This document shows, one piece after another, positions 29,750 to 38,380 of a stretch of 64,000 nucleotides of DNA; position 1 is the stretch's first letter; each line of letters starts with the position of its first letter. The translations under genes and the position numbers were made by a program. The stretch is from an uncultured Oscillibacter sp. (lineage in GTDB: Bacteria > Bacillota > Clostridia > Oscillospirales > Oscillospiraceae). The stretch spans positions 8,170 to 72,169 of the forward strand of contig CAJUTB010000009.1 in assembly GCA_910589315.1 (NCBI GenBank), read 5' to 3'. The notes under the pieces were generated by a model. The model did no database searches. It was not told where the DNA came from and saw only the letters and a list, made by a program, of their open reading frames with translations.

Positions 29750-29965
29750 TTACGAAACAAAAATTCCAACGATGATGGCGAGGACCGCCACGACCAGCAA
29801 TGCGCCTGTGGCCGCCAGATACCGCTGGGCCATGTTCTGGTAATGCTTCACGGTCTCCGGGTCCAGTCCCTGGCTCTTGTTCAGCAGACCGCAGTATTTC
29901 GCAAACTGCATCATTGTGATTACGCTGCCGAGAAACCCAATGGTGATGAATACAGACGGACTCAA
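29750..29965 (-). CDS. Small two-helix membrane protein
   Basis: 71 aa from a TTG start (29965) behind GGAGGAG. Hydrophobic segments at about 6-22 (FITIGFLGSVITMMQFA) and 50-70 (LAATGALLVVAVLAIIVGIF), with a polar loop between. Family unknown. Confidence 0.7.
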   Translation of the reverse strand: MSPSVFITIGFLGSVITMMQFAKYCGLLNKSQGLDPETVKHYQNMAQRYLAATGALLVVAVLAIIVGIFVS

Positions 29966-29996
29966 AATGCGGCTCCTCCTTTTTCACAAAACGGAC

Positions 29997-30329
29997 TCAA
30001 AGCCTTTCTGCAATCTCCTGGACCTTCTCTAAAAAGGCTTCCTCGCCCCAGGTGTTGATTTTGAAAAACACCGCCTGGCTGCCTCCAGCGGTAATGGCGG
30101 AAAGAAACAAGTCGTCCCCGTTTCCAACCAGCGTGACCGTCACGCTCAGACGGTTGCCGCCGGCGAAGCTGTACCGCTCGTAAACCCGGACCGTGCAGCG
30201 GAAATCTCCGGACACGTAGTCACTGCCGTCCTCCCAGCTGGCCGACGCGCTTCCATTCAGAATTCCATTGTGAAGCTGGGACAGCACGGTCCCAAAGTCT
30301 CCCCGGAATCTCCGCTCATACTTCGCCAT
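29997..30329 (-). CDS. DUF6054-type small protein
   Basis: 110 aa, soluble. It contains LHNGILNGSASASWEDGSDY and GSQAVFFKINTWGEEAFL, which I associate with DUF6054; no activity is known. AGGAAG-like site before the ATG; follows the Imm26-like gene by 14 bases. Confidence 0.72.
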   Translation of the reverse strand: MAKYERRFRGDFGTVLSQLHNGILNGSASASWEDGSDYVSGDFRCTVRVYERYSFAGGNRLSVTVTLVGNGDDLFLSAITAGGSQAVFFKINTWGEEAFLEKVQEIAERL

Positions 30330-30342
30330 CTTCTTCCTCCCA

Positions 30343-31449
30343 TCACTTTTTGATATACAAATCCTCCACCAACAGGCTGAACTGCCTGCAAACCGCTTTC
30401 AGCTTGCGGGGATAGGCCCGCAGGTCCTCGCTCTGATTCCGCCAAAAGGCCCGGTTGTCTCCGGCGGCCATGCACTCCTCCAGCACCTCGCGGCTTTGAA
30501 GGGCGGGGACGGATATCGTATTGTTTCGGAACGTCTCGCAGCCGGGCACAACCTCCACGCCTTCCAGCTCCCGGAAAATGCGGCCGCATTGAAAGTAAAC
30601 CTTCCGTTTGCCCCGGTCCCGGGCGGAAACGCCGGTCCCATACATCACCGGGAAATCCAGTTCCTTTTGCTCCAAGGGCAGATTTCCAATAATCGGATAT
30701 TCCCCGTAGTAAATCAAATCGTCCGCCATAAACCTGGACGGCAGCATGGGCAGACCGCTTAATTCCTCAATGGAAACCGCGGGGTTATCGGTGATGATCT
30801 GGTAAACCGCCGTCACAAGAGGCTTGCCCATCAGAATGTCCCAGAAGGGTTTTTTCTGCTTACGCATTTTCTCATAATCCAGAAGAACACGTCCATATCC
30901 ATATTCCCGCCGCCCAATCTGGAAGCGGAAAAAATCTCCCTCTTTCGCCTTCTGATGCCGCCGTTTTTCCTCTATAAAATTTTTCAGCCTGTCCAGATCT
31001 TCGGGCGTGGTCTCCTGTTCCCATCGCTCCGCCCACCGCTGAAAATCTGCAAAGGTCTCCACCTTTACACCGTCCAGACCGGAACTATAAAAACACCGGG
31101 CCGTATCCGTATGCCACAGCTCCACCGCGCCGCTCTCCGCCGACCAGCTCAGCCGCATACCAAAGGAACGCCGCCCCCATCCAAGAGAGGTTGCCGACAG
31201 CTTCTTCGGCGCGCCCCGTCCGGTACGCGCAAGAAGTACGGTTCGATTTTCTATGGTTCGCTCCTCATAGTCCCGCTCTACATAAACCGCCGGTCCTTCC
31301 AGAATGGATTTGCGGATGATATCGCCGTCAAAGCACGCCCAGGTTTCCGCGTTTCCATTCTCCGGCCCCTTCAGACGCATCCATTCCCACTCCGGCTCTA
31401 TCAATCCCAGGCCCATTGACGCCCGCTGTTCATTTGTAAGAAGAAACAT
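30343..31449 (-). CDS. Imm26-domain protein of unknown function
   Basis: 368 aa, soluble. The central portion (GDFFRFQIGRREYGYGRVLL ... DILMGKPLVTAVYQI) resembles the immunity 26 family found in polymorphic-toxin loci. The N-terminal 150 residues are Trp-rich and not recognised; the C-terminal part contains VYFQCGRIFRELEGVEVVPG. No toxin gene is adjacent. GGAGGAG before the ATG. Confidence 0.65.
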   Translation of the reverse strand: MFLLTNEQRASMGLGLIEPEWEWMRLKGPENGNAETWACFDGDIIRKSILEGPAVYVERDYEERTIENRTVLLARTGRGAPKKLSATSLGWGRRSFGMRLSWSAESGAVELWHTDTARCFYSSGLDGVKVETFADFQRWAERWEQETTPEDLDRLKNFIEEKRRHQKAKEGDFFRFQIGRREYGYGRVLLDYEKMRKQKKPFWDILMGKPLVTAVYQIITDNPAVSIEELSGLPMLPSRFMADDLIYYGEYPIIGNLPLEQKELDFPVMYGTGVSARDRGKRKVYFQCGRIFRELEGVEVVPGCETFRNNTISVPALQSREVLEECMAAGDNRAFWRNQSEDLRAYPRKLKAVCRQFSLLVEDLYIKK

Positions 31450-31471
31450 GGACTCCTCCTCTATTATTTCC

Positions 31472-32080
31472 TTATGGCTTCGCCATACGTTTTAAGCCCT
31501 GCCGGATAATTTCCTCCAAGGGTAGATTCTCTACGTCCAAGCCTTTCAAAGCGACCGATACTTCCTGACTGGTATAGCCCAAAACAGCCAGGGCCTGTGC
31601 GGCCTCCGCCGCCTTGCTGGCAAACGCCGGCGCAGCAGGCGCGCCCTTTCCGCCGGAAAAATCCAGACCGCCCGCGGTCTCTTTCGCCACCTTGTCTTTC
31701 AGCTCCAATATGATTCGCTGGGCAATCTTCTTTCCCACTCCAGGCGCGACCGTCAAAGCCCGTTCGTCGCCGGTGACAATCGCCATCGCCAGACTCTCCG
31801 GCGTCCCTACGGACAAAATCGCCAGCGCAGCCTTTGGTCCAACCCCGGAAACGCTGATCAGCTGCCGGAAACTGTTCAGTTCGCTCCGAGTCGCAAAGCC
31901 GTAAAGATCAAACACGTCCTCTCCAACATTCAGATAGGTATACAGTTTGCCCGGCTTTCCCTTTTTCAGCTGCGACAGCGTTTGATTTGTTGTCTTGCAG
32001 GCGTAGCCGACGCCGCCGCAGTCAATCACCGCCAGATACGGCAGAAGCTCCGCCACAGTCCCGCTCACATAGTAAAACAT
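31472..32080 (-). CDS. ruvA: Holliday junction DNA helicase RuvA
   Basis: 202 aa, DNA-binding platform for RuvB. N-terminal OB fold (MFYYVSGTVAELLPYLAVID), HhH motifs SVSGVGPKAALAILS and TVAPGVGKKIAQRIILELKDK, and a C-terminal RuvB-binding helix bundle (AAQALAVLGYTSQEV). The ATG at 32080 has AGAGGAC upstream; the longer frame overlaps ruvC. Co-transcribed with ruvC. Confidence 0.96.
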   Translation of the reverse strand: MFYYVSGTVAELLPYLAVIDCGGVGYACKTTNQTLSQLKKGKPGKLYTYLNVGEDVFDLYGFATRSELNSFRQLISVSGVGPKAALAILSVGTPESLAMAIVTGDERALTVAPGVGKKIAQRIILELKDKVAKETAGGLDFSGGKGAPAAPAFASKAAEAAQALAVLGYTSQEVSVALKGLDVENLPLEEIIRQGLKRMAKP

Positions 32081-32097
32081 AACGCATTGTCCTCTTT

Positions 32098-32607
32098 TCA
32101 GATGGTCTCCCGCACGGTCCCCGCCTGCGGCAGCCGGGAGGTAAAGCTCCGGGCATGGCAAAGGGCCAGCCCCAGGGCATCGGCGGCGTCGTCGGGGCGG
32201 GGAATGGATTCCAGTTTCAGCAGCCGCCGGGTCATATCCATCACCTGCCGTTTTTCCGCTTTCCCGTAGCCCGTGACCGCCAGCTTCACCTGGGACGGCG
32301 TGTACTCATATAAGGGAACGCCGCATTTTTCAGCGGCGTATAAAAGAACGCCCCGTCCATGCGCTACGGCGATGCCGGTGGTGATGTTCGTATTAAAAAA
32401 AAGTTCCTCAATGGAGATCACGGAGGGCTTCAGCTGTGTGATCAGCTCCTCCATATCCGTGCCCAGCTGGTAAAGGCGGCGGCTGAGCGGAAGACCCGCC
32501 GGAGTGGTAATCGTACCGTAGGTCCGCATATGTACCTGTCCCCGCACCGCTTCGATCAATCCAAAGCCGACCGTGGCATAGCCGGGGTCGATTCCTAAAA
32601 TACGCAT
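32098..32607 (-). CDS. ruvC: Holliday junction resolvase RuvC
   Basis: 169 aa nuclease that resolves junctions. Acidic active-site residues by family: D in RILGIDPGYATVG, E in ISIEELFFNTN, and DDAADALGLALCHA near the end. Two ATGs stand in tandem (32610 and 32607); GGAAGG fits the second best. First gene of ruvC-ruvA. Confidence 0.96.
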   Translation of the reverse strand: MRILGIDPGYATVGFGLIEAVRGQVHMRTYGTITTPAGLPLSRRLYQLGTDMEELITQLKPSVISIEELFFNTNITTGIAVAHGRGVLLYAAEKCGVPLYEYTPSQVKLAVTGYGKAEKRQVMDMTRRLLKLESIPRPDDAADALGLALCHARSFTSRLPQAGTVRETI

Positions 32608-32638
32608 CATCAAATCCTTCCAATTTACACTCCTTTTC

Positions 32639-32667
32639 AGTATAACAAATTTACAAGCGAAGTGCAA
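32639..32667 (-). promoter_or_regulatory. Sigma-A promoter of ruvC-ruvA
   Basis: Minus strand TTGCAC (32667-32662), 17-base spacer, TATACT (32644-32639). Confidence 0.65.
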
Positions 32668-32792
32668 CAGGGAAAACGATTTGCTGGAGAATCATTTTTC
32701 ACAATCCAGGCGAAAAACCGGAAAAGGCCCCCAAAACCCCCATGATTTCGATGGCGCAGGGCTTTGTTTTCCGTATTGTGGAATGAGAAAAA

Positions 32793-32810
32793 TTGTAAAT
32801 CTTTTCAAAA
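32793..32810. promoter_or_regulatory. Possible Rex operator upstream of rex
   Basis: TTGTAAATCTTTTCAAAA approximates the Rex consensus TTGTGAANNNNTTCACAA with two or three mismatches and lies 36 bases upstream of the rex -35 box. Tentative. The 347-base gap between ruvC and rex otherwise holds only the two divergent promoters. Confidence 0.3.
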
Positions 32811-32845
32811 AATAAAAAGTTTTATGAAAAGGATGTACAAACAAA

Positions 32846-32874
32846 TTGACAAGCTCCCGCTTTTGGGCTAAACT
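32846..32874 (+). promoter_or_regulatory. Sigma-A promoter of rex
   Basis: TTGACA (32846-32851), 17-base spacer, TAAACT (32869-32874). Confidence 0.7.
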
Positions 32875-32954
32875 AATAGGAATTGATAAAATCATCCGAT
32901 TTTCTTCAATCGCCACCGTTTTGAAGACTTTTCACGCAATAGGAGTGAAGCATT

Positions 32955-33584
32955 TTGAAAAAGGAAAATATATCCGACGCGGTGATTCGGCGGCTTCCGC
33001 GCTACTACCGCCAACTTACGGAGCTCTGCGCCCGGGGCGTCGTGCGAATTTCCTCCCACTCGCTGGGACAGGAAATGAACATCACCGCTTCCCAGATCCG
33101 GCAGGATTTGAGCTGCTTCGGAGAGTTCGGGCAGCAGGGTTACGGCTACAACGCCGAGGAGCTTCGCGCCGAGATTGGGCATATCCTGGGCGTGGACAAA
33201 AACCATCACCTCATCATGATCGGCGTGGGCAACCTGGGCCGGGCCCTGCTGCACAACTTTCCCTTTTCCCAAACCGGCTTCTCCGCCGACGCCGCCTTCG
33301 ACATCTCTCCCGCCGCCATCGGCACCTCCATTAACGGCGTCCCCATTTACTCCATGGAAGCCCTGGAGGGCTACATCCGCTCCCACAGCGTGGATGTCGT
33401 TGTCCTGACCGTCCCCCAGTCCATTGCACAGGAAACCGCTGACCGGCTGGTCCGGCTGGGCGTGCGGGGTTTTTGGAATTTTACCAACGTTGAACTTTCC
33501 AGCTCCGTACCCGAAGTGCAGTTTGAAAACATCCACTTTGCGGACAGCCTGCTGACCCTCAGCTACCGCATTGCGAACCGCTGA
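32955..33584 (+). CDS. rex: Redox-sensing transcriptional repressor Rex
   Basis: 209 aa. Senses the NADH/NAD+ ratio and represses fermentation and energy genes. Winged helix (VIRRLPRYYRQLTELCARGV, SLGQEMNITASQIRQDLSCF), Rossmann NADH site IGVGNLGRALLHN, and C-terminal domain-swap helix. TTG start at 32955 with AGGAG 9 bases upstream. Followed 22 bases later by an SLH protein gene. Confidence 0.96.
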   Translation: MKKENISDAVIRRLPRYYRQLTELCARGVVRISSHSLGQEMNITASQIRQDLSCFGEFGQQGYGYNAEELRAEIGHILGVDKNHHLIMIGVGNLGRALLHNFPFSQTGFSADAAFDISPAAIGTSINGVPIYSMEALEGYIRSHSVDVVVLTVPQSIAQETADRLVRLGVRGFWNFTNVELSSSVPEVQFENIHFADSLLTLSYRIANR

Positions 33585-33606
33585 CGCCGGAGAAAGGGCC
33601 TGATCA

Positions 33607-34698
33607 ATGCGAAAAAAATCGCTTTTTCTGTTCCCGCTGTGCATTCTGCTCCTGGGGTTCGTCTGGGCCTTTGCCGCCGGAGATACGGCGGACCCCCTGG
33701 CAACCCTCTCCTACCTCCGCGGCGTCTTTACCAACACCGTAGACGCCAAAGTTGACCAGCGTTTGGACGCCGCCGGGCTGGGGAGCAATTTTGAGGAAAA
33801 CATTCCCTCCCCGCCGGTTGACAGCGGCGTTTCCGCCTGGACCGAAGCGCGGCTGAAACAAGACGACCTGCTGCAAGGGTCTACCGGCGACAGCGTTCTG
33901 CTTCTGGCCGGAGACGGGCGGGTCTCCTACGCCTCCGGCGCGGTGGTGGACGTATCGGCGGGGGCCGTCGTGCCAAGCGGAAGCGCGTTGGCGGTCAATC
34001 ACCGTTATCTCGTCGCGGAGGATACCGCCGCCAATTTTACCGTTACCAGCAAAACCGCGGTGGTGGATTATCAGGGCGGCTGCTCCTTTCAATATTCCAA
34101 TACCATTGATTACAACGCCATTACCTCCGCACTGAAAACCCTGCACCTGTTCCAGGGCAGTTTTACCGGATATGGCCAGGGGTTCGATCTGGAACGCACG
34201 CCCACCCGCTTGCAGGCGTTGATTATGTTTATCCGCGTTCTGGGCGAGGAGGACGACGCCCTTTCCTGGAGCGGCTCGCTGCCCTTTGCCGACATTCAGC
34301 CCGGCACCCAGGCGGAACGTTACGTCGGCTACGCCTTTGAGCGCGGTTATACCAACGGCTACAACGCCACGCAGTTCCGGCCCTCCGACCCGGTGAACGC
34401 GCGGCAGTACACCGAATTCCTCTTGCGGGCCATGGGATACAGCTCCGCCGGCAACACAAATCTTTCCGACACCCTTTTCCGGGCGCAGGAAGCGGGACTG
34501 CTTACGCTTGGCGAAGTATCCATGCTGCAAACGGGAACATTCCTGCGGGCCGAATTGGTATACGTCTCTTACTACGCTTTGGATGCGCTTCTTGCGGACA
34601 GTAACCGGACTTTGGGAGAATCCTTGCTGGACAAGGGCGTTTTTTATCTGCAGGAATGGGAGGATGCCGCCGCACTTGTGACCAGCTGGAGGCTGTGA
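33607..34698 (+). CDS. Secreted S-layer-homology (SLH) domain protein
   Basis: 363 aa. Signal peptide (KKSLFLFPLCILLLGFVWAFA), an exported N-terminal domain, then SLH-like repeats in the second half (TALKTLHLFQGSF..GFDLERTPTRLQALIMFIRVLGE; LPFADIQPG..YVGYAFERGYTNGY; FRPSDPVNARQYTEFLLRAMGY), which bind secondary cell-wall polymer. Function of the N-terminal domain unknown. Likely in the same transcript as rex. Confidence 0.85.
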   Translation: MRKKSLFLFPLCILLLGFVWAFAAGDTADPLATLSYLRGVFTNTVDAKVDQRLDAAGLGSNFEENIPSPPVDSGVSAWTEARLKQDDLLQGSTGDSVLLLAGDGRVSYASGAVVDVSAGAVVPSGSALAVNHRYLVAEDTAANFTVTSKTAVVDYQGGCSFQYSNTIDYNAITSALKTLHLFQGSFTGYGQGFDLERTPTRLQALIMFIRVLGEEDDALSWSGSLPFADIQPGTQAERYVGYAFERGYTNGYNATQFRPSDPVNARQYTEFLLRAMGYSSAGNTNLSDTLFRAQEAGLLTLGEVSMLQTGTFLRAELVYVSYYALDALLADSNRTLGESLLDKGVFYLQEWEDAAALVTSWRL

Positions 34699-34805
34699 GA
34701 AAAAATTTCGGCCCTGCGCGTCCAATTTGGAACCGCCTGCCTGGGATGGCATATGATGAACTGAGGCCAATCCAAACGGCCTACATCTCGTAGGAGGTCC
34801 CAATT

Positions 34806-35003
34806 ATGTGCAATAACGGCTTTGGCGGCGGCAACTGCTGCTGGATCATCATCCTGCTCATCATCATTTGGTGCTGCTGCGGCAACAACAGCTGGGGCGG
34901 CAACAACTGCGGTTGCGGCTGCGGCTGCAACAACGGCTGCGGCGGCAATGGCTGCGGCTGTGGCTGCAACTGCGGCTGCAACAACCCCGCTCCCTGCTGC
35001 TGA
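34806..35003 (+). CDS. Small high-cysteine Gly/Asn-rich protein
   Basis: 65 aa with 16 cysteines: a short start, one hydrophobic stretch (WIIILLIIIWCCCG), then GC/CN repeats ending NPAPCC. Databases call similar clostridial proteins 'chorion class high-cysteine protein', a name from composition only. GGAGG 8 bases before the ATG. A CATATGAT box at about 34750 could be a sigma-E/K -10 element, which would suit a spore-surface protein, but no -35 is clear. Confidence 0.75.
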   Translation: MCNNGFGGGNCCWIIILLIIIWCCCGNNSWGGNNCGCGCGCNNGCGGNGCGCGCNCGCNNPAPCC

Positions 35004-35021
35004 TTCTCCAAGTGTACAAAG

Positions 35022-35053
35022 AACGCCCCGGGTCCTTTGGGACCCGGGGCGTT
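35022..35053. terminator. Bidirectional hairpin between the high-Cys gene and the PAP2 gene
   Basis: AACGCCCCGGGTCC / GGACCCGGGGCGTT, 14-bp stem, loop TTTG; short T runs on both sides. Confidence 0.75.
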
Positions 35054-35063
35054 CCCTTATTGG

Positions 35064-35591
35064 TCACGCTTTTCCTTTGGGAAGGCTCTCCATCATCTTT
35101 GCCCCCGCCCAACCGACGGCGGCTCCAAGAAGTATGCCGCCCAGTACGTCGCTGGGCCAGTGAACATATAAGTATAACCGGGAAAAGGCCATGACCGCCG
35201 CCAACGCCAGCGCAGGTTTCCACAACGGACTTCCGCACCCTTTCAGCGCAAACACCACCGCAAACGATGCCGCCGTATGGCCGGAGGGGAACGATGCGTC
35301 CCCCGGCGGCGGCACCAGCAGCGGCAGTTCCGGATGCAGCAAAAACGGACGGCCGCGGTTAATCAGAGGCTTCAGCAAAATGTTGCAGGCAACCAGGTCC
35401 AGGATTAACGCGCAGGAAACTGCGGCTCCCTGCCGGCGGCAGCTTCGAACGACCAGCAGAACCGCCGCCAGGACAATCCATATTTCCCCATGGTCCCCCA
35501 GGCGGCTGATGAAAGTCAGCGCAGTGTCCAACGCTTCACAGCGAAAATGGGTCTGTATCCAATCCAGAATCATCAATTCTGCCGTCTGCAT
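35064..35591 (-). CDS. PAP2-family membrane phosphatase
   Basis: 175 aa, several membrane helices. The three phosphatase motifs are present: KPLINRGRP, FPSGHTAASF and SRLYLYVHWPSDVLGG. Probable undecaprenyl-pyrophosphate or lipid phosphatase acting at the membrane; the substrate cannot be told from sequence. Confidence 0.92.
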   Translation of the reverse strand: MQTAELMILDWIQTHFRCEALDTALTFISRLGDHGEIWIVLAAVLLVVRSCRRQGAAVSCALILDLVACNILLKPLINRGRPFLLHPELPLLVPPPGDASFPSGHTAASFAVVFALKGCGSPLWKPALALAAVMAFSRLYLYVHWPSDVLGGILLGAAVGWAGAKMMESLPKGKA

Positions 35592-35606
35592 CCCATCGGC
35601 TCCTTT

Positions 35607-36203
35607 CTACGCTTCAGACTGCGGCCCAGGGGGGAAAGCGGAGAGTTTTGCATTCAGCTTGGCATAAATCCGCTCGCGGAACCACGGCTCGGTTGACGCC
35701 GCCACGCCTTCCTCCAGACCAAACCAGCCTACGCGGCTGTTTTCGTCCGGCTTGCAGCGTATGGGGAGTTCCGGGCCGGCTTCCAGCAAAAAGGTAACGT
35801 TCAAATGTAAATGGGAGGAAACGTATGCGCCGCGCTTTTCGTGGCCGTCCACTGTCAGAATTTCCAGGGAATAAATCTCTGGGGAAACCACACGCACCGC
35901 TTTCAGACCGCTTTCTTCCTGAACTTCCCGCAATGCCACGGACAGCAGATCCCGCTCGCCGTCGGCGTGGCCGCCCAGCCACGCCCAGGAGTCGTAAAGG
36001 TTGTGATACGCCAAGAGAACCTGCCGCCGGTTCGGGCTGACCACCCACGCGGAAGCCGTCAAGTGGGCCGACGGGTTTTTCCGTGTATACAGTTCCTCGC
36101 CGCTAGACAAACGCCGCAGGAGTTCAGCACGGTCCTGCTCCTCTTGGGGGTTCCAGGGCTGAAACTGCCGGATTTGTTCTATAATATCCATCTTTTCCCT
36201 CAT
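35607..36203 (-). CDS. NUDIX hydrolase
   Basis: 198 aa. Full Nudix box GHADGERDLLSVALREVQEESGL, which hydrolyses nucleoside-diphosphate-X bonds; the flanks (TASAWVVSPNRRQVLLAYHN) fit the isopentenyl-PP-isomerase-like group. The ATG at 36203 overlaps the mnmA stop (ATGA); a second ATG at 36191 with GAGG upstream is equally possible. Substrate unknown. Confidence 0.9.
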   Translation of the reverse strand: MREKMDIIEQIRQFQPWNPQEEQDRAELLRRLSSGEELYTRKNPSAHLTASAWVVSPNRRQVLLAYHNLYDSWAWLGGHADGERDLLSVALREVQEESGLKAVRVVSPEIYSLEILTVDGHEKRGAYVSSHLHLNVTFLLEAGPELPIRCKPDENSRVGWFGLEEGVAASTEPWFRERIYAKLNAKLSAFPPGPQSEA

Positions 36204-37252
36204 TCTGTTCCTGTGATTGTCCCGCCGCCAACAACCAGATCGCCTTTGTACAGAACGACGGCCTGTCCCACTGTCACCGCCCGCTGGGGTTCCGCAAATA
36301 CCAGACGAAGACGGTTCCCCTCCAAGGGATACGCCGTGGCGCGCTGCTCCTTCTGGCGGTATCGCGTTTTCGCCGTAACTTCCAGAGGCCCGTCCGGCAC
36401 TTCAAAGGGAATCCAATTCACATCCTCCGCAAAAACAGTCTTTGTAAACAGAACGCTTTCCGGGCCAACGGTCACGGTATTCTCCGTCATGCTCTTGCCG
36501 CAGACGTAGACCGGCGCGCCCATGGCAAGGTTTAAGCCTTTACGCTGTCCCAAGGTATAACGCACCGCGCCCCGGTGCCGCCCGATTGTACGGCCTTCCA
36601 AATCCAGAAAATCTCCTGGCGGATACGGCTTGCCGGTATAGGATTCCATAAAGGCGCAGTAATCGCCGTCGGGCACAAAGCAGATGTCCTGGCTCTCCTG
36701 CTTCTCTGCGTTCGAAAAGCCCAGACGCTCCGCAATTGCCCGCACCTCCCGCTTTTCCATGCCGCCCAGCGGAAACTGGATATGTGCCAGCTGCGTCTGA
36801 GTCAACATATATAGGACATAACTCTGGTCCTTTTCCGTATGCAACGCTTTTTTCAGCACATACCGCTTTGACGCTTCGTCGTATGCAATGCGGGCGTAAT
36901 GGCCTGTGACAACGTATTCCAGGCCCTTGTCTGCCGCCGCTTGCAGCATTTTACCAAATTTCATTTGACGGTTGCAGTCGATACAGGGGTTAGGCGTCCC
37001 GCCTGCCTCGTAAACGCGGATGAATTTGTCAATCACCTGCTCTCGAAACGCTTCGGAGTAGGGCAAAACCGTAAAAGGTATTCCGATTTGCTCCGCCAGC
37101 GTCCGGGCGTCCGCCAGGTCCGCGCCGTCATGCAGCTCCATGGACGCGCCCTCGCAGCGGTATCCCGCTTCCAGCATCAAATGCGCCGCTACGGAGCTGT
37201 CTACCCCGCCGCTCATGGCGATTAAAGCGCTCTTTTCTCTTGTCTCCGGCAT
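36200..37252 (-). CDS. mnmA: tRNA-specific 2-thiouridylase MnmA
   Basis: 350 aa. Adds sulfur to U34 of Lys/Glu/Gln tRNAs. PP-loop SGGVDSSVAAHLM, catalytic Cys in GGTPNPCIDCNRQMKFG, second catalytic Cys in ESQDICFVPDGDY, and GHYARI. AGGAGG before the ATG. Confidence 0.96.
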   Translation of the reverse strand: MPETREKSALIAMSGGVDSSVAAHLMLEAGYRCEGASMELHDGADLADARTLAEQIGIPFTVLPYSEAFREQVIDKFIRVYEAGGTPNPCIDCNRQMKFGKMLQAAADKGLEYVVTGHYARIAYDEASKRYVLKKALHTEKDQSYVLYMLTQTQLAHIQFPLGGMEKREVRAIAERLGFSNAEKQESQDICFVPDGDYCAFMESYTGKPYPPGDFLDLEGRTIGRHRGAVRYTLGQRKGLNLAMGAPVYVCGKSMTENTVTVGPESVLFTKTVFAEDVNWIPFEVPDGPLEVTAKTRYRQKEQRATAYPLEGNRLRLVFAEPQRAVTVGQAVVLYKGDLVVGGGTITGTE

Positions 37253-37307
37253 GGTTCCTCCTGTCTCTCCCGCCCCTCCGGCGGGTTTCGTAATTTTTCA
37301 CCTGATC

Positions 37308-37336
37308 TTGAATTTTCATTTTCCATTTGCTACAAT
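37308..37336 (+). promoter_or_regulatory. Sigma-A promoter of the DUF4253 gene
   Basis: TTGAAT (37308-37313), 17-base spacer, TACAAT (37331-37336). Confidence 0.6.
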
Positions 37337-37425
37337 GAATGTAAGTGTTTATTATAGCCGTTTCTTCCCGCTTTTTCAAGGAGAAAAGATGCAAATACAC
37401 GTTGAACCGGAAAGGAGAACGCTTT

Positions 37426-38223
37426 ATGTCCAAAAATGAGGCTATGCCGGAACTGTTTGCCGTTTTAGCGCAATACCTGGACTGCCCCTGTCAATATTTC
37501 CCGCCGGCGAAGCATGACAAACCCATCATGACCGCCTACCGCGAGGCGCGTGAACGCGGAAAACGGAATGGGTTTGTCCCGATGCTCATTCCGGCGAACG
37601 AAACCCTGTGGGAAATACTTACGATCAACGCCTGCGGCGGCGAAGGCCAGGGCCTCTTGCAGTTTGATCCGGAAAAAGTGGCGCGGTATCGCAAGGACGC
37701 CTTAGCTGCGCCTTTGCAGAATGGACGGGAATTTTTTCAGGACCTGGAACGCACCCGTATGGAAGGCATATTGGACGAAGGCTATCTTGAGGAAATTATG
37801 GGGGAATCCTCTGTGGAAGCTGCGCCCAGCCGCTCTTTTTATGGATACCTGGACCATTTTGCAAAAAAGACCCTCTTTTCCAAGAAAACCCTTCCTCTCC
37901 TGCTGGCGGAAATCCCGGTGAAACAACCCTGGGAGGTCTTTGCCTGGCTCCCCTTCGGCGGCTGGAACGAGTGCCCTGACACACCGGTTTTGATGTCCGT
38001 TTCCAAGTATTGGTTTGAGGAATACGGCGCGGTCCCTGCGCTGGTGACACAGGATATCCTGGAATTCTCCCTCCCTTCTTCCGTAGGCAAAGCGCGGGCG
38101 GAACAGCTGGCAAAGGAACAGTATTTCTGGTGCCCGGATATCGTCGACCAGGGAATTGGCAGCGTCAAGGCGCTGGCAAACCAGCTGGAAGATTCTACGG
38201 TCTGGTTTTTCTGGTGGGACTGA
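37426..38223 (+). CDS. DUF4253 domain protein
   Basis: 265 aa, soluble. The C-terminal half matches DUF4253: WLPFGGWNECPDTPVLMSVS, KYWFEEYGAVPALVTQDILE, LAKEQYFWCPDIVDQGIGSV and the closing STVWFFWWD. No function is known. The ATG at 37426 is preceded by AAAGGAG. Single gene with its own promoter and terminator. Confidence 0.85.
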   Translation: MSKNEAMPELFAVLAQYLDCPCQYFPPAKHDKPIMTAYREARERGKRNGFVPMLIPANETLWEILTINACGGEGQGLLQFDPEKVARYRKDALAAPLQNGREFFQDLERTRMEGILDEGYLEEIMGESSVEAAPSRSFYGYLDHFAKKTLFSKKTLPLLLAEIPVKQPWEVFAWLPFGGWNECPDTPVLMSVSKYWFEEYGAVPALVTQDILEFSLPSSVGKARAEQLAKEQYFWCPDIVDQGIGSVKALANQLEDSTVWFFWWD

Positions 38224-38230
38224 ATGATGC

Positions 38231-38271
38231 AAACGCCCCAAGACGTGTTTCAACGTCTTGGGGCGTTTTTT
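38231..38271 (+). terminator. Terminator of the DUF4253 gene
   Basis: AACGCCCCAAGACGT / ACGTCTTGGGGCGTT stem followed by T6. Confidence 0.9.
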
Positions 38272-38304
38272 AGACGCTGTTGCCAAATTGTCACTTTCTT
38301 TTGG

Positions 38305-38333
38305 TTGACAAACGTCTACCTTTCTGTTATCTT
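38305..38333 (+). promoter_or_regulatory. Sigma-A promoter of the BlaI-M56 pair
   Basis: TTGACA (38305-38310), 17-base spacer, TATCTT (38328-38333). It is overlapped by the inverted repeat GTCTACC ... GGTAGAC. Confidence 0.6.
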
Positions 38334-38343
38334 ATTGGTAGAC
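38314..38343. promoter_or_regulatory. Candidate BlaI-type operator (GTCTACC / GGTAGAC)
   Basis: Seven-base inverted repeat arms at 38314-38320 and 38337-38343, 16 bases apart, covering the promoter of the repressor gene. BlaI-family repressors are usually autoregulated at such sites. Confidence 0.5.
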
Positions 38344-38380
38344 ACTTGTATACCATTCTTTTTTTACAGGAGGTGTGCCT

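Noticed and set aside
32692..32916. 74-aa minus-strand ORF in the rex-ruvC gap
   Set aside because: It lies across the rex promoter, has no ribosome site and resembles no protein family known to me.
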